Shown here: one piece after another, positions 23,351 to 31,001 of the stretch
Layout: every line of letters starts with the position of its first letter
Position numbering within the stretch: position 1 is the first letter of the stretch
IMG/VR virus record: IMGVR_UViG_3300010148_003052
Span: 1 to 34,714 of that record
Length of the DNA: 34,714 nucleotides
DNA from: a virus
Direction: 5' to 3' (one strand)
Program-made: the position numbers and the translations under genes
Notes under the pieces: generated by a model
Databases searched by the model: none
What the model saw: only the letters and a program-made list of their open reading frames with translations
What the model was told of the DNA's origin: nothing

Positions 23351-23482
23351 ATGACGTTTTTATTAACACAAGAAGAAATATATAATCATTATGAGGTTGT
23401 CTCATTAAAAAAGTTAAGGGCTTATAAAATCCCTAATAACAGAAAAAAATTAAAAGCATTAGTTTATGGCAAAAAAAAATAA
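23351..23482 (+). CDS. Small basic protein (43 aa)
   Basis: 43 aa: MTFLLTQEEIYNHYEVVSLK, then KLRAYKIPNNRKKLKALVYG, ending in KKK. The N-terminal half is acidic/aromatic, the C-terminal half basic. It overlaps the start of the next plus-strand gene by 17 bases, which suggests coupling. No family recognised; sequence complexity and the promoter box support coding. Confidence 0.55.
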   Translation: MTFLLTQEEIYNHYEVVSLKKLRAYKIPNNRKKLKALVYGKKK

Positions 23483-24119
23483 ATCAGTTATCTCAAGTGG
23501 AACACCTAAAGAGTTAGCTAAAGAATTAAAAAGATACAATGATCATTTAGCTACAGCTTATGTACCTATAACTGATTATACTCTAGAATCTTTAAAAGAT
23601 AATAAAGAATACCAAGAATTTACCAAAGCAATTGATGATGGTAAAGAAGTTACTGTAGCAGAAAATTCTGTAATAACTATACCGTTTGCTTCTAATTTTA
23701 TAGTTGCATTAAAAGATACACTTACATATTTATTTACCACTGTTAGTACAGAAGAATTAATTTATACAATGAATAAAGTTAAAACTAATTTTAAAGATGT
23801 ACCAGAAGAAGAAATAACTCCTGCTGATAAAGCAATCTGGACTTTGATGTCTATTACTAATGAAGTAAATAATCAAGCTGCACTACAAGGTAAAGTTGTA
23901 ATTCAAGATGCATTAGTAAAAGATAATATAAATGATATATTATCAAAAATGAATGATCAAGACATTGAATTATCTGAAACAGAAATGGAAGCTATCTTCA
24001 AGAGATATAAATCTGAAGATCCACGTACAGCTGCAGAAATTAATGAAGTTAAATTCAAAGAAGACTCAGAAGAAGATTATATAGGTGATGGTGAGAAAAA
24101 AACTTCTAGCGAAGATTAG
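23466..24119 (+). CDS. Hypothetical acidic helical protein (217 aa)
   Basis: 217 aa, starting MAKKNKSVISSGTPKELAKE. Mostly helical and acidic, with hydrophobic stretches (SVITIPFASNFIVALKDTLT) and a central helix bundle (EEITPADKAIWTLMSITNEV). The C-terminus is strongly acidic (EDSEEDYIGDGEKKTSSED). It is the only larger plus-strand gene between two minus-strand blocks, and it overlaps the converging NinB-like gene by 14 bases. Tail-assembly chaperone, packaging accessory or regulator are all possible; I recognise none. Confidence 0.7.
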   Translation: MAKKNKSVISSGTPKELAKELKRYNDHLATAYVPITDYTLESLKDNKEYQEFTKAIDDGKEVTVAENSVITIPFASNFIVALKDTLTYLFTTVSTEELIYTMNKVKTNFKDVPEEEITPADKAIWTLMSITNEVNNQAALQGKVVIQDALVKDNINDILSKMNDQDIELSETEMEAIFKRYKSEDPRTAAEINEVKFKEDSEEDYIGDGEKKTSSED

Positions 24120-24489
24120 ATCCTACCTCATCACCTAATTCTATAATCTCTTGTATTACGGAATTTAATTCCTCTTTACTACAATCACCAAAAGATTTGC
24201 AGTACTCAGTTCCATTTTTATTGAAACAGAGTCCTGCTTTTCTTTTAACCAGTAGTTTCATTTCACTAAAGCTATAGCCAAGATCATTTGCAAGTTGTCT
24301 TATACTTACATGGATCTTAGCTATTTGTGCATTAGTTCCATTATCACCTGTTACGCTTACAAATATTTCTATTTTAGCTCCTTCAGGTAAATCTTTTACA
24401 AACTGTTCATATATTCTTTCTTGTGCCTTAATATTGTATTCCAACTTACCATTACGTTTGGTTAGGTTGGCAAATAAATTTGCTTTCAT
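24106..24489 (-). CDS. NinB-like recombination protein
   Basis: About 127 aa from ATG at 24489, which overlaps the upstream stop (ATGA). The pattern KIHVSIRQLANDLGYSFSEM, then KLLVKRKAGLC and KSFGDCSKEELNSVIQEIIE matches phage NinB (Orf)-like recombination mediators, especially the RxLA...G.s..E.K...K...G and the Ser-rich helix at the C-terminus. Lambda Orf binds single-stranded DNA and SSB and replaces RecFOR. It ends with TAG inside the end of the opposing 217-aa gene. Confidence 0.65.
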   Translation of the reverse strand: MKANLFANLTKRNGKLEYNIKAQERIYEQFVKDLPEGAKIEIFVSVTGDNGTNAQIAKIHVSIRQLANDLGYSFSEMKLLVKRKAGLCFNKNGTEYCKSFGDCSKEELNSVIQEIIELGDEVGSNLR

Positions 24490-24866
24490 GACACATCCAT
24501 ACAATTACTCCAGTCTATCACGCAATGGCCTTCATGCTCTTCATTAAATTTTCCTACAATATTGTTAAGATCTAACACTGAATTATTAATTGATATAGAA
24601 TCAGGTATTGGTGTATCAATTCCCATTGACTTTAATACACCATTTGCTTCTGTTATGTTACTTAATTTAACATATCTTTGAGCATCATTGTGTATATACA
24701 TACCATAAAACATTCCACGTCCCTGTTCTACATATGATATATTGATTTTTGTAGGAGAAAGTCTAGTTCTCCTACTTAATCTAATTTCCATTTGTGATGT
24801 GATATACATACCTGCAGCAACACCTGTTGCAAATAGTATAATCATTAAAAGTGCATCTCCTATCAT
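24486..24866 (-). CDS. Small membrane-anchored hypothetical protein (126 aa)
   Basis: 126 aa. Residues 4-24 (DALLMIILFATGVAAGMYIT) form one transmembrane helix next to the start, followed by a basic segment (RLSRRTRLSPTK) and a soluble domain with KLSNITEANGVLKSMG and a polar end with two Cys (GHCVIDWSNCMD). No family recognised. It overlaps both neighbours by ATGA junctions. Confidence 0.6.
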   Translation of the reverse strand: MIGDALLMIILFATGVAAGMYITSQMEIRLSRRTRLSPTKINISYVEQGRGMFYGMYIHNDAQRYVKLSNITEANGVLKSMGIDTPIPDSISINNSVLDLNNIVGKFNEEHEGHCVIDWSNCMDVS

Positions 24867-25009
24867 TTATTTTTACTTTTTTTATTCTTAGAATTTTTTT
24901 TGTCTATTTCTTTAGCTTGTTGTTGTATCCACCATTTTAGATATTCCTCAGCAGTTCCTTGCCAGTCATCATCTTTCATAGCTTGAAAAACTTCTTTCAT
25001 TTTTCCCAT
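24863..25009 (-). CDS. Small helical protein (48 aa)
   Basis: 48 aa: MGKMKEVFQAMKDDDWQGTA, then EEYLKWWIQQQAKEIDKKNS and a Lys/Asn end. The EYLKWWIQQQ segment is amphipathic and aromatic. The stop overlaps the next gene's ATG (ATGA), and it begins three bases after the lipoprotein gene. Unrecognised, but operon spacing supports coding. Confidence 0.6.
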   Translation of the reverse strand: MGKMKEVFQAMKDDDWQGTAEEYLKWWIQQQAKEIDKKNSKNKKSKNK

Positions 25010-25012
25010 AAC

Positions 25013-25174
25013 TTAAGGTTTTTTATAATATTCAATATACAAAGAGTCTAAACTATACATATAGTCTGCTTGTAACATGTCAATTTCTTTTTGAATTAAT
25101 AATTGACGGTGTGTCATCTCTTGTGTCATACTACAGGATGTTAAAAATAATGCTAATACTAATAAATATTTCAT
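25013..25174 (-). CDS. Small predicted lipoprotein (53 aa)
   Basis: 53 aa. MKYLLVLALFLTSCSMTQEM is a classic short lipoprotein signal with lipobox LTSC; the mature part is a 38-residue helix (HRQLLIQKEIDMLQADYMYS). It starts two bases after the SF2 helicase stop. Size and layout recall Rz1-like spanins or entry-exclusion lipoproteins, but the Pro-rich Rz1 signature is absent. Confidence 0.65.
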   Translation of the reverse strand: MKYLLVLALFLTSCSMTQEMTHRQLLIQKEIDMLQADYMYSLDSLYIEYYKKP

Positions 25175-25176
25175 AA

Positions 25177-26271
25177 TTATCTATTTAATGGGTTATAAAA
25201 TTTAATTTTGTCTTGATCAAAAGTAGATAGTGCTGAGTTAACCCATTTAACATCTATTGTATTTGCATAACACAATATATGACATGTAGCTTTCTCATGC
25301 GGAGACAATCTTAGTAGTCTACCTATTCTTTGTGAAGTTTTTCTTTCATTACCATATGCATGCATAATAACACCTTGTTTTAACGCAGGTATTGTGACAC
25401 CTTCATTAAGTTGTAATACACATGACATTTGATCTATTCTACCGTCACTAAATAACTGCAGATTATCTTCACTATTTTTATTTCCAGAATGATAACTATG
25501 TTTACAGATCCTATCAGCTTGTTTTTGTGTATTAGCAAACACAAGACATTTCTGTCCTATATTTTTTAATAAACCTTTTACATATGCTTCTTTAGTTCCA
25601 TAATCCATCATAGCTTTCATTCTCATTATAGATGTAAATTGCTTTTGTTTTTGTGTTTGAGCATCTCCAACTCTTGCCGTAAAATAATCATAGTCTCCTT
25701 TTTCTGATGTAAACCAGAAACCACCATTCTTATTCTTTTTTTTATGACTCTTGAGTTTGGATAATTGTAGCTCATGCACAACAATTTGATAGTCATTAAG
25801 TATATCACTATCTGTTGCTTCATCTACACTAAAATTATATACAATAGGACAATACTTATTGACCATCTTGTATTTTTCAGTACCTTTTCTTGGCGGTGTA
25901 CCAGTTAAACCTAGTATTTTACCTTTAAATTCTGACAGAAACGTACTATGATTCTCTAATAAACTATGACACTCATCTAAATATACAATGTCATAATCAT
26001 TAGGCGTTTTCTTATTTAAAGAAAGATATGTTACAAACTCAATATGACCTATAAGTTTATCTGTAAGTCCCATCTTTTTTAATTCATTTAACCATGCATC
26101 CATTACAGTTAACTTTGGTATAACTACCAGTGTTCTTATAAATGGATCATAGTTTTTTTGTAAATGCTGTATTGCTATTCTAGTTTTACCTACACCCATA
26201 GATATACCAAGGCCACATCTTTTATTATTTATTGCTAAATCTAAAGCTTGTTTTTGAATTTCTTCTCTCAT
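25177..26271 (-). CDS. Superfamily 2 DNA helicase
   Basis: 364 aa. Motif I GISMGVGKTRIAIQHL at about 23-38; motif Ia TLVVIPKLTVMDAW; motif II VYLDECHSLL (DECH box); motif III ILGLTGTPPRKG; second RecA-like domain with KCLVFANTQKQADRIC (IV) and TSQRIGRLLRLSP (VI). Like UvsW/phage DEAD-type helicases it probably remodels branched or D-loop DNA during recombination-dependent replication. It heads the minus-strand unit containing the NinB-like gene. Confidence 0.85.
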   Translation of the reverse strand: MREEIQKQALDLAINNKRCGLGISMGVGKTRIAIQHLQKNYDPFIRTLVVIPKLTVMDAWLNELKKMGLTDKLIGHIEFVTYLSLNKKTPNDYDIVYLDECHSLLENHSTFLSEFKGKILGLTGTPPRKGTEKYKMVNKYCPIVYNFSVDEATDSDILNDYQIVVHELQLSKLKSHKKKNKNGGFWFTSEKGDYDYFTARVGDAQTQKQKQFTSIMRMKAMMDYGTKEAYVKGLLKNIGQKCLVFANTQKQADRICKHSYHSGNKNSEDNLQLFSDGRIDQMSCVLQLNEGVTIPALKQGVIMHAYGNERKTSQRIGRLLRLSPHEKATCHILCYANTIDVKWVNSALSTFDQDKIKFYNPLNR

Positions 26272-26291
26272 ATTAATTTAATTTTATTCCA

Positions 26292-26690
26292 TCACCGTGG
26301 TATACTAAAACCTAATTCTATTGCCTCTTTTGGATTTTCTTCTATCCAAGTATGACAATTTCTACATACTGATAACCATTTTGTTGTATCATTATGGTAC
26401 AGTCCTCTTCCTTTTTTATGATGAATGTCTGTTGATTGTTTATAACAATTTGGCAATGCTGCTTGACACATTGGATGTTTATTAAGAAATACCCTTCTTA
26501 ATTTAGTATACAGTGTATCAAGCTTTTGCATCTTTGTAGATTTAACCCTAATTGGTTTAACCTTTTTTTGTTTAAAAGGTTTACCTGCAAGTTTACCCCA
26601 GCAGTTTCTACAATATTTATAGCCTTCATGGTTTTTCCATATAAATTGTTCTGAGTCACAGCCACTACAAAGTTTCTTTTTTGCTTTCAC
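26292..26690 (-). CDS. HNH endonuclease with zinc ribbon
   Basis: 132 aa. N-terminal zinc ribbon LCSGCDSEQFIW...KYCRNC; middle basic (KPFKQKKVKPIRVKS). The C-terminal HNH core reads MCQAALPNCYKQSTDIHHKK, GRGLYHNDTTKWLSVCRNCH and TWIEENP, with DIHH, the N (HND) and CxxCH positions expected. The layout (zinc ribbon, basic hinge, HNH) resembles NinG/Rap-type recombination endonucleases. Overlaps the preceding gene by 26 bases. Confidence 0.8.
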   Translation of the reverse strand: MKAKKKLCSGCDSEQFIWKNHEGYKYCRNCWGKLAGKPFKQKKVKPIRVKSTKMQKLDTLYTKLRRVFLNKHPMCQAALPNCYKQSTDIHHKKGRGLYHNDTTKWLSVCRNCHTWIEENPKEAIELGFSIPR

Positions 26691-27177
26691 TTGGTTGTTT
26701 TATATTTAAAAAGTTCTTTGGTAGTAAGCCTTCATCAATAAATTTTATTATTAGATCTTCATAGGTTATATGAAGTTCTTTTAATGTAAACTTATTCCTG
26801 TAATCATGCATATAATAAAATGGAGCATCACAAAATGCTTTGCCAAGCTTACTATTAGCAAATATAGCAAATATTTGATTAGAATCTTTATAGCAAATCC
26901 ATTGTTTCCATTTGTTTATTACATGTTGGGAACGTTTCCAAACCTTTGTTATTCTCCTCTTCTTGTCCCAGTGCATTTTATTGACTTCTTCTTTATCATA
27001 CATCTTAAGTCCGTGTAACACTCTTTTAAACAAAAAGTGTTGTAAAGGATTAAGCTTAGTATAACAAAGAGATTGCCCTTTAGTAATTTTTTCATATAGA
27101 TTAGATATACCTATGTATTCTTTTCTATTTCTTTCTTTAGATTTTTTTAAAATTTGTATTTGTTCATCTGATAGCAT
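26665..27177 (-). CDS. Hypothetical basic protein (170 aa)
   Basis: About 170 aa from ATG at 27177 (MLSDEQIQILKKSKERN); the open frame extends upstream only across a terminator. Contains a basic, Trp-rich stretch (DKKRRITKVWKRSQHVINKW), then IFAIFANSKLGKAFCDAPFY and a helical end. Lys/Arg/Trp-rich sections suggest nucleic-acid binding. Function unknown. Confidence 0.6.
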   Translation of the reverse strand: MLSDEQIQILKKSKERNRKEYIGISNLYEKITKGQSLCYTKLNPLQHFLFKRVLHGLKMYDKEEVNKMHWDKKRRITKVWKRSQHVINKWKQWICYKDSNQIFAIFANSKLGKAFCDAPFYYMHDYRNKFTLKELHITYEDLIIKFIDEGLLPKNFLNIKQPSESKKETL

Positions 27178-27218
27178 TGTTTTAAGTGTTATTAAGTTAT
27201 TAAATAAGTGAGTGTAAT

Positions 27219-27250
27219 AAAAAAGGGAAGGCTGCGTTAACAGCCCTCCC
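27219..27250 (-). terminator. Rho-independent terminator
   Basis: GGGA + GGCTG pairs with CAGCC + TCCC (a single A/C mismatch between), loop of 6 bases; on the minus strand six T follow. It ends the unit containing the 205-aa gene. Between it and that gene (27251-27373) I see only a small 5-bp GGGTA/TACCC hairpin near 27325. Confidence 0.8.
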
Positions 27251-27373
27251 ATATATTGATATAAAGGCACTCCCTAAAGTATTCTAACCAGAATTTTGTT
27301 CATTTAATTCAGTTATAACCTTGGGTATGGTACCCTACGCTTGGATTTATACGTTTCTGAAACCTTTAATCAA

Positions 27374-27991
27374 TTAAAGTTCAAAGCTAGAGTCTTCCAC
27401 TTCTACTTCTTCAGCAACAGTTTCTTCAACTGTTACTTCATCAGCAGGTGTGTCATTCTTTTTCTTTGACTTTGGTTTTTCTTCTTCTGCAGGAGATGTA
27501 AATTCAGCTAGTTGTTCCTTAGAAATTGTAGTTTTCTTTGTTTCAACACCATTAGCTTCTCTAATTGCATTTCCATTTGTATGAGCAATCAATACATCTT
27601 GTTCAAAGTTATCCATAGAATAGAATGTCTTTCTGTATATTGGTGCATCAACTTCACCAGTCTCCTGGTTTACACCTACACATACAACACCTGTTTCACC
27701 AGCTATTTTAAGATCTCTATCTGGATTGTCAGAACTAAATGGTTCAAATTGTTCTTTAATCACAATCTGTCCAGGTAATTCTTTTTGATCTGCTATACCA
27801 ATAGCTTGCAGATCTTCTACAGTACCGTGTATTAAGGTACTTCTGTTTTGTTTTTTAACCCAGCTACCGTTGCCAATAGCTACTTTTTCCTGTACTAATC
27901 TAACGTGTCCAAATTCAGGATTATTTTTGGATACTCTAATTACATTACCGTGCTCATCTGGAGCTACGATTACTTTACCATTCTCAGTCAT
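27374..27991 (-). CDS. Conserved phage protein with acidic SSB-like tail (205 aa)
   Basis: 205 aa. The globular part has KVIVAPDEHGNVIRVSKNNP, EFGHVRLVQEKV, STLIHGTVEDLQAIG and PIYRKTFYSM; I associate this pattern with an uncharacterised family in Bacteroidetes phages. The C-terminal 45 residues are Lys/Glu-rich, then purely acidic (EETVAEEVEVEDSSFEL). The end FEL is shared with the SSB-like protein at 19260 (SDFEL). Nucleic-acid binding with a protein-docking tail is inference. Confidence 0.6.
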   Translation of the reverse strand: MTENGKVIVAPDEHGNVIRVSKNNPEFGHVRLVQEKVAIGNGSWVKKQNRSTLIHGTVEDLQAIGIADQKELPGQIVIKEQFEPFSSDNPDRDLKIAGETGVVCVGVNQETGEVDAPIYRKTFYSMDNFEQDVLIAHTNGNAIREANGVETKKTTISKEQLAEFTSPAEEEKPKSKKKNDTPADEVTVEETVAEEVEVEDSSFEL

Positions 27992-28036
27992 GTCTAAATT
28001 GGTTTTAAAAATTAATAAATATATTTAATGATTTGC

Positions 28037-28327
28037 TTAAATATCATCAGGATGATAATACTCATCAAGCAATTTGTCCATATCAGATATTTCATCTAAT
28101 GTTGGCTCACGTTCTTGTATGTAATCTGAGTCAGCATTTTTATCTGTTGGTTTATCTACCTTCCCTCTAGCTATATCTTTAAGAGAAGATTTATAAAAAG
28201 GATTAGGTGCTTCAGAACTAAATTCATTACCAAGGCCATTAAGTTCCTGTAACTCTTGATCATCCATTGATAGGAATTGTTCAAGAGACATTTCAATTAT
28301 TCTGCCATTTGGTAACTGATATATCAT
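28037..28327 (-). CDS. Small acidic phage protein (MIYQLPNGR type, 96 aa)
   Basis: 96 aa: MIYQLPNGRIIEMSLEQFLS begins a beta-hairpin plus helix pattern I have seen in small proteins of Bacteroidetes phages. The remainder is acidic and disordered (DMDKLLDEYYHPDDI). Its leader carries a TAnnTTTG-type box (TATTTTTG, 28339-28332), four bases before the ATG. It is 45 bases upstream of the 205-aa gene. Function unknown. Confidence 0.65.
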   Translation of the reverse strand: MIYQLPNGRIIEMSLEQFLSMDDQELQELNGLGNEFSSEAPNPFYKSSLKDIARGKVDKPTDKNADSDYIQEREPTLDEISDMDKLLDEYYHPDDI

Positions 28328-28331
28328 CTTA

Positions 28332-28339
28332 CAAAAATA
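28332..28339 (-). promoter_or_regulatory. TAnnTTTG box (TATTTTTG)
   Basis: The box ends only four bases upstream of the ATG at 28327, as for the gene at 23351, and could start a leaderless or very short leader transcript. No convincing -33 element. Confidence 0.35.
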
Positions 28340-28380
28340 AGAAAATATTGATCTATTTTACCTGATTTCCTTGTGTCAGT

Positions 28381-28423
28381 AAAAATAAAAAGCAGAAATA
28401 TAGCTATCATTAACTATATTTCT
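28381..28423 (-). terminator. AU-rich terminator
   Basis: A perfect 10-bp stem AGAAATATAG / CTATATTTCT with a 10-base loop, followed on the minus strand by GCTTTTTATTTTT. It lies just after the stop of the minus-strand lipoprotein gene at 28432. Confidence 0.7.
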
Positions 28424-28431
28424 TAAACTTT

Positions 28432-29025
28432 TTAATATAGTGATGTTAAACCACTGCTAAATACTGTCCAGTTACGTGCATACATGTCACTTTTTTTGAA
28501 CATTTCATTTGCCCACGTATTACACGTGTAATTTAATCTATACTTTCCTTTAGCCATAAAGTACAGTGTATTATCTGAATCCTTATTTAATCTATTGATA
28601 GGTAAACTATACCCCATTTCATTAGTAGCAAAACTATCATCTAGATTATTCATTAGTTTAGTATACTGTGCAAATGTACAGCCTACAGGTATCCAATTAG
28701 GATTCAGATTATCCATGTAAGTTAGCCGTAATGCAGGTTGATTATCATCAAACAATGCCTTATAAGCAATGTCTAATGTTAAATCATCCCAAGTTCCAAC
28801 TTCTTCAAAGAATAGTAAACTACCCCATCCAAAACTTACATACTTACCTTTATCAAAAATAACTATATCTACATGTGATCCATTATCTGCTAACCACACT
28901 GTATCAGTTATTGTTCTTGTGTCACCATAAATTAAATCTTTTTGGTGATTCACAGTTCTAGACTCACAACAACCAAATAAGGTCACTAAGCCTATTACTC
29001 CAAGTGTATAAAACAATTTTTTCAT
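28432..29025 (-). CDS. Predicted lipoprotein (197 aa)
   Basis: 197 aa. Signal MKKLFYTLGVIGLVTLFGCC with lipobox LFGC puts the mature N-terminus at Cys19. The mature protein has beta-like and aromatic segments (HVDIVIFDKGKYVSFGWGS, YRLNYTCNTWANEMF) and acidic loops. In the host it would sit in the inner or outer membrane. Superinfection exclusion or moron function is possible; no family recognised. Confidence 0.65.
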   Translation of the reverse strand: MKKLFYTLGVIGLVTLFGCCESRTVNHQKDLIYGDTRTITDTVWLADNGSHVDIVIFDKGKYVSFGWGSLLFFEEVGTWDDLTLDIAYKALFDDNQPALRLTYMDNLNPNWIPVGCTFAQYTKLMNNLDDSFATNEMGYSLPINRLNKDSDNTLYFMAKGKYRLNYTCNTWANEMFKKSDMYARNWTVFSSGLTSLY

Positions 29026-29026
29026 G

Positions 29027-29278
29027 CTATTTTAATTTTAATTTTCTATTAATCCTTATAATATATCCTTTGTCTTTTAATTCTTTTAACCTCCTATCTA
29101 CAGTACTACAACTAACATTAGCAATGTCAGCTATAGTACCAATAGAAGGAAAACAAGTACGATTTTTGTTTAAATACGTTGACAGAATTGAATATATACC
29201 TTTAGCACTTAATGATAACTCAGGATCTGTAACTACATCCTTAGATACAATACCAAATTTATAATTCTTTTTCTCCAT
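29027..29278 (-). CDS. Winged-helix DNA-binding protein (HTH_36-like, 83 aa)
   Basis: 83 aa from ATG at 29278 (MEKKNYKFGIVSKDVV). LSLSAKGIYSILSTYLN, then CFPSIGTIADIANVSCSTVD and RRLKELKDKGYI form the typical helix-turn-helix with a wing, as in replication-initiation HTH_36 proteins. It overlaps the previous gene's end by 20 bases. It may be a transcription regulator or a small replication protein. Confidence 0.75.
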   Translation of the reverse strand: MEKKNYKFGIVSKDVVTDPELSLSAKGIYSILSTYLNKNRTCFPSIGTIADIANVSCSTVDRRLKELKDKGYIIRINRKLKLK

Positions 29279-29762
29279 CTTGAAACACTTCACTGATTTG
29301 CCAATATGGAATATCATCCTTATTAATCACAATCAAGCCTTTAGTTTCAATAGATTCTTCTTTACTAGTTACAGTAAACTCTTTTTCACTGTGTAATGAA
29401 TGTAAAAAAACATTTACCTTCATCTTGTAATAATAAGAATCAAAGTTAGAAGATGAATAGCTATCATCATCCATCACTTGACCATACATATAGCCATCTT
29501 TGTATAAACCCATATCTTTCAATATATCTATTTGATATTCATCAAATCTATATAAAGGAGGTTTAAACTTCACGTGACAATATTGAGTCACTGGTGTATA
29601 TGCTTCTCTAGATACTAGATCTAAGAAAAACTCCAAGTTTGTTTCACCCAGCATATTCATCAAGGCATCAGAAACAAATTGTTTGTCTCTAACAGCCTTA
29701 ACAAATATTGGGTCCACAAGCTGCTTTACTAATTTCAATGGCAACTGTACTTTTTTACTCAT
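29259..29762 (-). CDS. Hypothetical protein (167 aa)
   Basis: 167 aa, starting MSKKVQLPLKLVKQLVDPIF. N-terminal half helical (NLEFFLDLVSREAYTPVTQY), then a beta-rich stretch with many Tyr/Asp/Ser (DGYMYGQVMDDDSYSSSNFD). Its start overlaps the stop of the preceding membrane-protein gene (ATGAGTAA). No family recognised. Confidence 0.6.
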   Translation of the reverse strand: MSKKVQLPLKLVKQLVDPIFVKAVRDKQFVSDALMNMLGETNLEFFLDLVSREAYTPVTQYCHVKFKPPLYRFDEYQIDILKDMGLYKDGYMYGQVMDDDSYSSSNFDSYYYKMKVNVFLHSLHSEKEFTVTSKEESIETKGLIVINKDDIPYWQISEVFQDGEKEL

Positions 29763-30192
29763 TCCAATCTATATTTTCAAAATCAATAATTATACTTAAT
29801 CCTTCAGTAGGATATGCAAAGTCCATACCTGCATAATTACTGTCTGACCATTGAAGTACTTTCATATCATCTGTTAAAGTTAATGATACTACTTGATTTA
29901 ATGCAAGTGTGTCAGCTTCATTCATAAACATATTAACATGATCATTAGTACCATCCCACATCTTAGCTGTTCCAGACATATAATAATTTCTGTCATCATT
30001 GTTTTGAATTTGTTCTTTGTAGTTCAATGTAACTTCAACGATGTTTTCATTAGGTACATCAATGTTGTTATTACAACTTGTCATTAAACATCCAAAGCCA
30101 AATATAACAGCAAAACATATTGCTATGCTACCTATCACAGCCTTCAATGTGAATCTCCACTCTTCTTTAAGAAACTTAATTACATTTTTCAT
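29755..30192 (-). CDS. Membrane-anchored hypothetical protein (145 aa)
   Basis: 145 aa. Residues about 15-38 (FTLKAVIGSIAICFAVIFGF) form a transmembrane helix that ends in GCLMTSCNNN, which could also be read as a long lipoprotein signal (lipobox MTSC). The rest is acidic and beta-rich (ALNQVVSLTLTDDMKVLQWS). First gene downstream of the tRNA. Function unknown. Confidence 0.6.
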   Translation of the reverse strand: MKNVIKFLKEEWRFTLKAVIGSIAICFAVIFGFGCLMTSCNNNIDVPNENIVEVTLNYKEQIQNNDDRNYYMSGTAKMWDGTNDHVNMFMNEADTLALNQVVSLTLTDDMKVLQWSDSNYAGMDFAYPTEGLSIIIDFENIDWNE

Positions 30193-30234
30193 TTTTTTAA
30201 TTTTAAATTAATATTCATTTTATTTGTTACTCAG

Positions 30235-30308
30235 TACACCCAGTAGGACTTGAACCTACAACCTACAGCTTAGAAGGCTGTTGCTCTATCCAGTTGAGCT
30301 ATGGGTGT
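30235..30308 (-). tRNA. tRNA-Arg (anticodon UCU)
   Basis: A complete 74-base cloverleaf on the minus strand: acceptor ACACCCA/TGGGTGT, D stem GCTC/GAGC with loop AACTGGATA, anticodon stem ACAGC/GCTGT with loop CTTCTAA, T stem GTAGG/CCTAC with loop TTCAAGT, discriminator A. It decodes AGA, which is common in this AT-rich genome. CCA is not encoded. Confidence 0.95.
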
Positions 30309-30449
30309 ATCAGATACAAGAGCAGTAGAATAAACTACCGCTCCTATATCATCTCACTCACTCAAACTTAATAATCCACTACAGATTACTAAATCAAATA
30401 AAGTTACTGGTGTTGTTAGTACGTCACCAGTGACGTTATGAGCCCAAAC
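30309..30449 (-). other. Structured non-coding stretch upstream of the tRNA
   Basis: 141 bases with no ORF. Contains GTATC/GATAC, GAGC + GTAG pairing with CTAC + GCTC (8 bp with one C-A mismatch between), ACTGGTG/CACCAGT and the overlapping ACGTCAC/GTGACGT hairpin. The last two compete for the same bases, which allows two alternative folds. Could be a tRNA-processing leader or part of the larger structured locus. Confidence 0.45.
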
Positions 30450-31001
30450 TTATAGATTTAACTTATAACCATGATCACCATTGGCAATTAAAAATCCATC
30501 AAGATCATTGTCTTTAAATCTTCTTTTAACTTTGTTCATTATACCATCTAATTCTTTTAAAGTATTGATGTTCTTATAATGATCCCAGAAGTTGATACCT
30601 GTATGTACAGAATTCATATCTATATGCATCTCACCTTGATGGATTACAATCTTTATAGATTTATCACCATCTTCCCATTCATCTTTATATTCAGCATATG
30701 GATTATTACCTAATGCATTTATAACATACTTAGGTGTCTTCCACCATTTATGTGTAGTTACTGCAGTTTTATTTGCATTAACAAAGAATGTTGCTTGAAC
30801 ATGTCCTTTAAAATAACTATTACAATACTGTATAGTAGGATTATCACCACCAGTTGTAAACATACATGATGTGTGTCCTTTAAAAGAATTACCGTGTTTT
30901 ATTTCATACACCTTTTTAAGTTGTTGAAAATCTAAATCACTACAGTCTATAGAAGCTGGCTTTTGGAACCAGCTTCTAATTTTATTAACCAAACTATGCA
31001 T
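30450..31001 (-). CDS. Hypothetical protein (183 aa)
   Basis: 183 aa, starting MHSLVNKIRSWFQKPASIDC. Contains TSCMFTTGGDNPTIQYCNSY, FKGHVQATFFVNANKTAVTT and VIHQGEMHIDMNSVHTGINF, a beta-rich domain, and a C-terminal KRRFKDNDLDGFLIANGDHG. No catalytic motif I can name. Its ATG overlaps the end of the 49-aa gene by eight bases. Confidence 0.65.
   Translation of the reverse strand: MHSLVNKIRSWFQKPASIDCSDLDFQQLKKVYEIKHGNSFKGHTSCMFTTGGDNPTIQYCNSYFKGHVQATFFVNANKTAVTTHKWWKTPKYVINALGNNPYAEYKDEWEDGDKSIKIVIHQGEMHIDMNSVHTGINFWDHYKNINTLKELDGIMNKVKRRFKDNDLDGFLIANGDHGYKLNL

Noticed and set aside
27178-27270. Upstream extension of the 170-aa protein frame
   Set aside because: It runs through a perfect terminator hairpin with a six-T tail; ATG at 27177 has a normal leader.
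6134-30996. Genome-wide recoding of TAG as sense
   Set aside because: TAG ends several independent genes at sensible places, sometimes with a second stop close by, and no CUA tRNA is visible in the window. Only the SPL-like gene shows a meaningful continuation.
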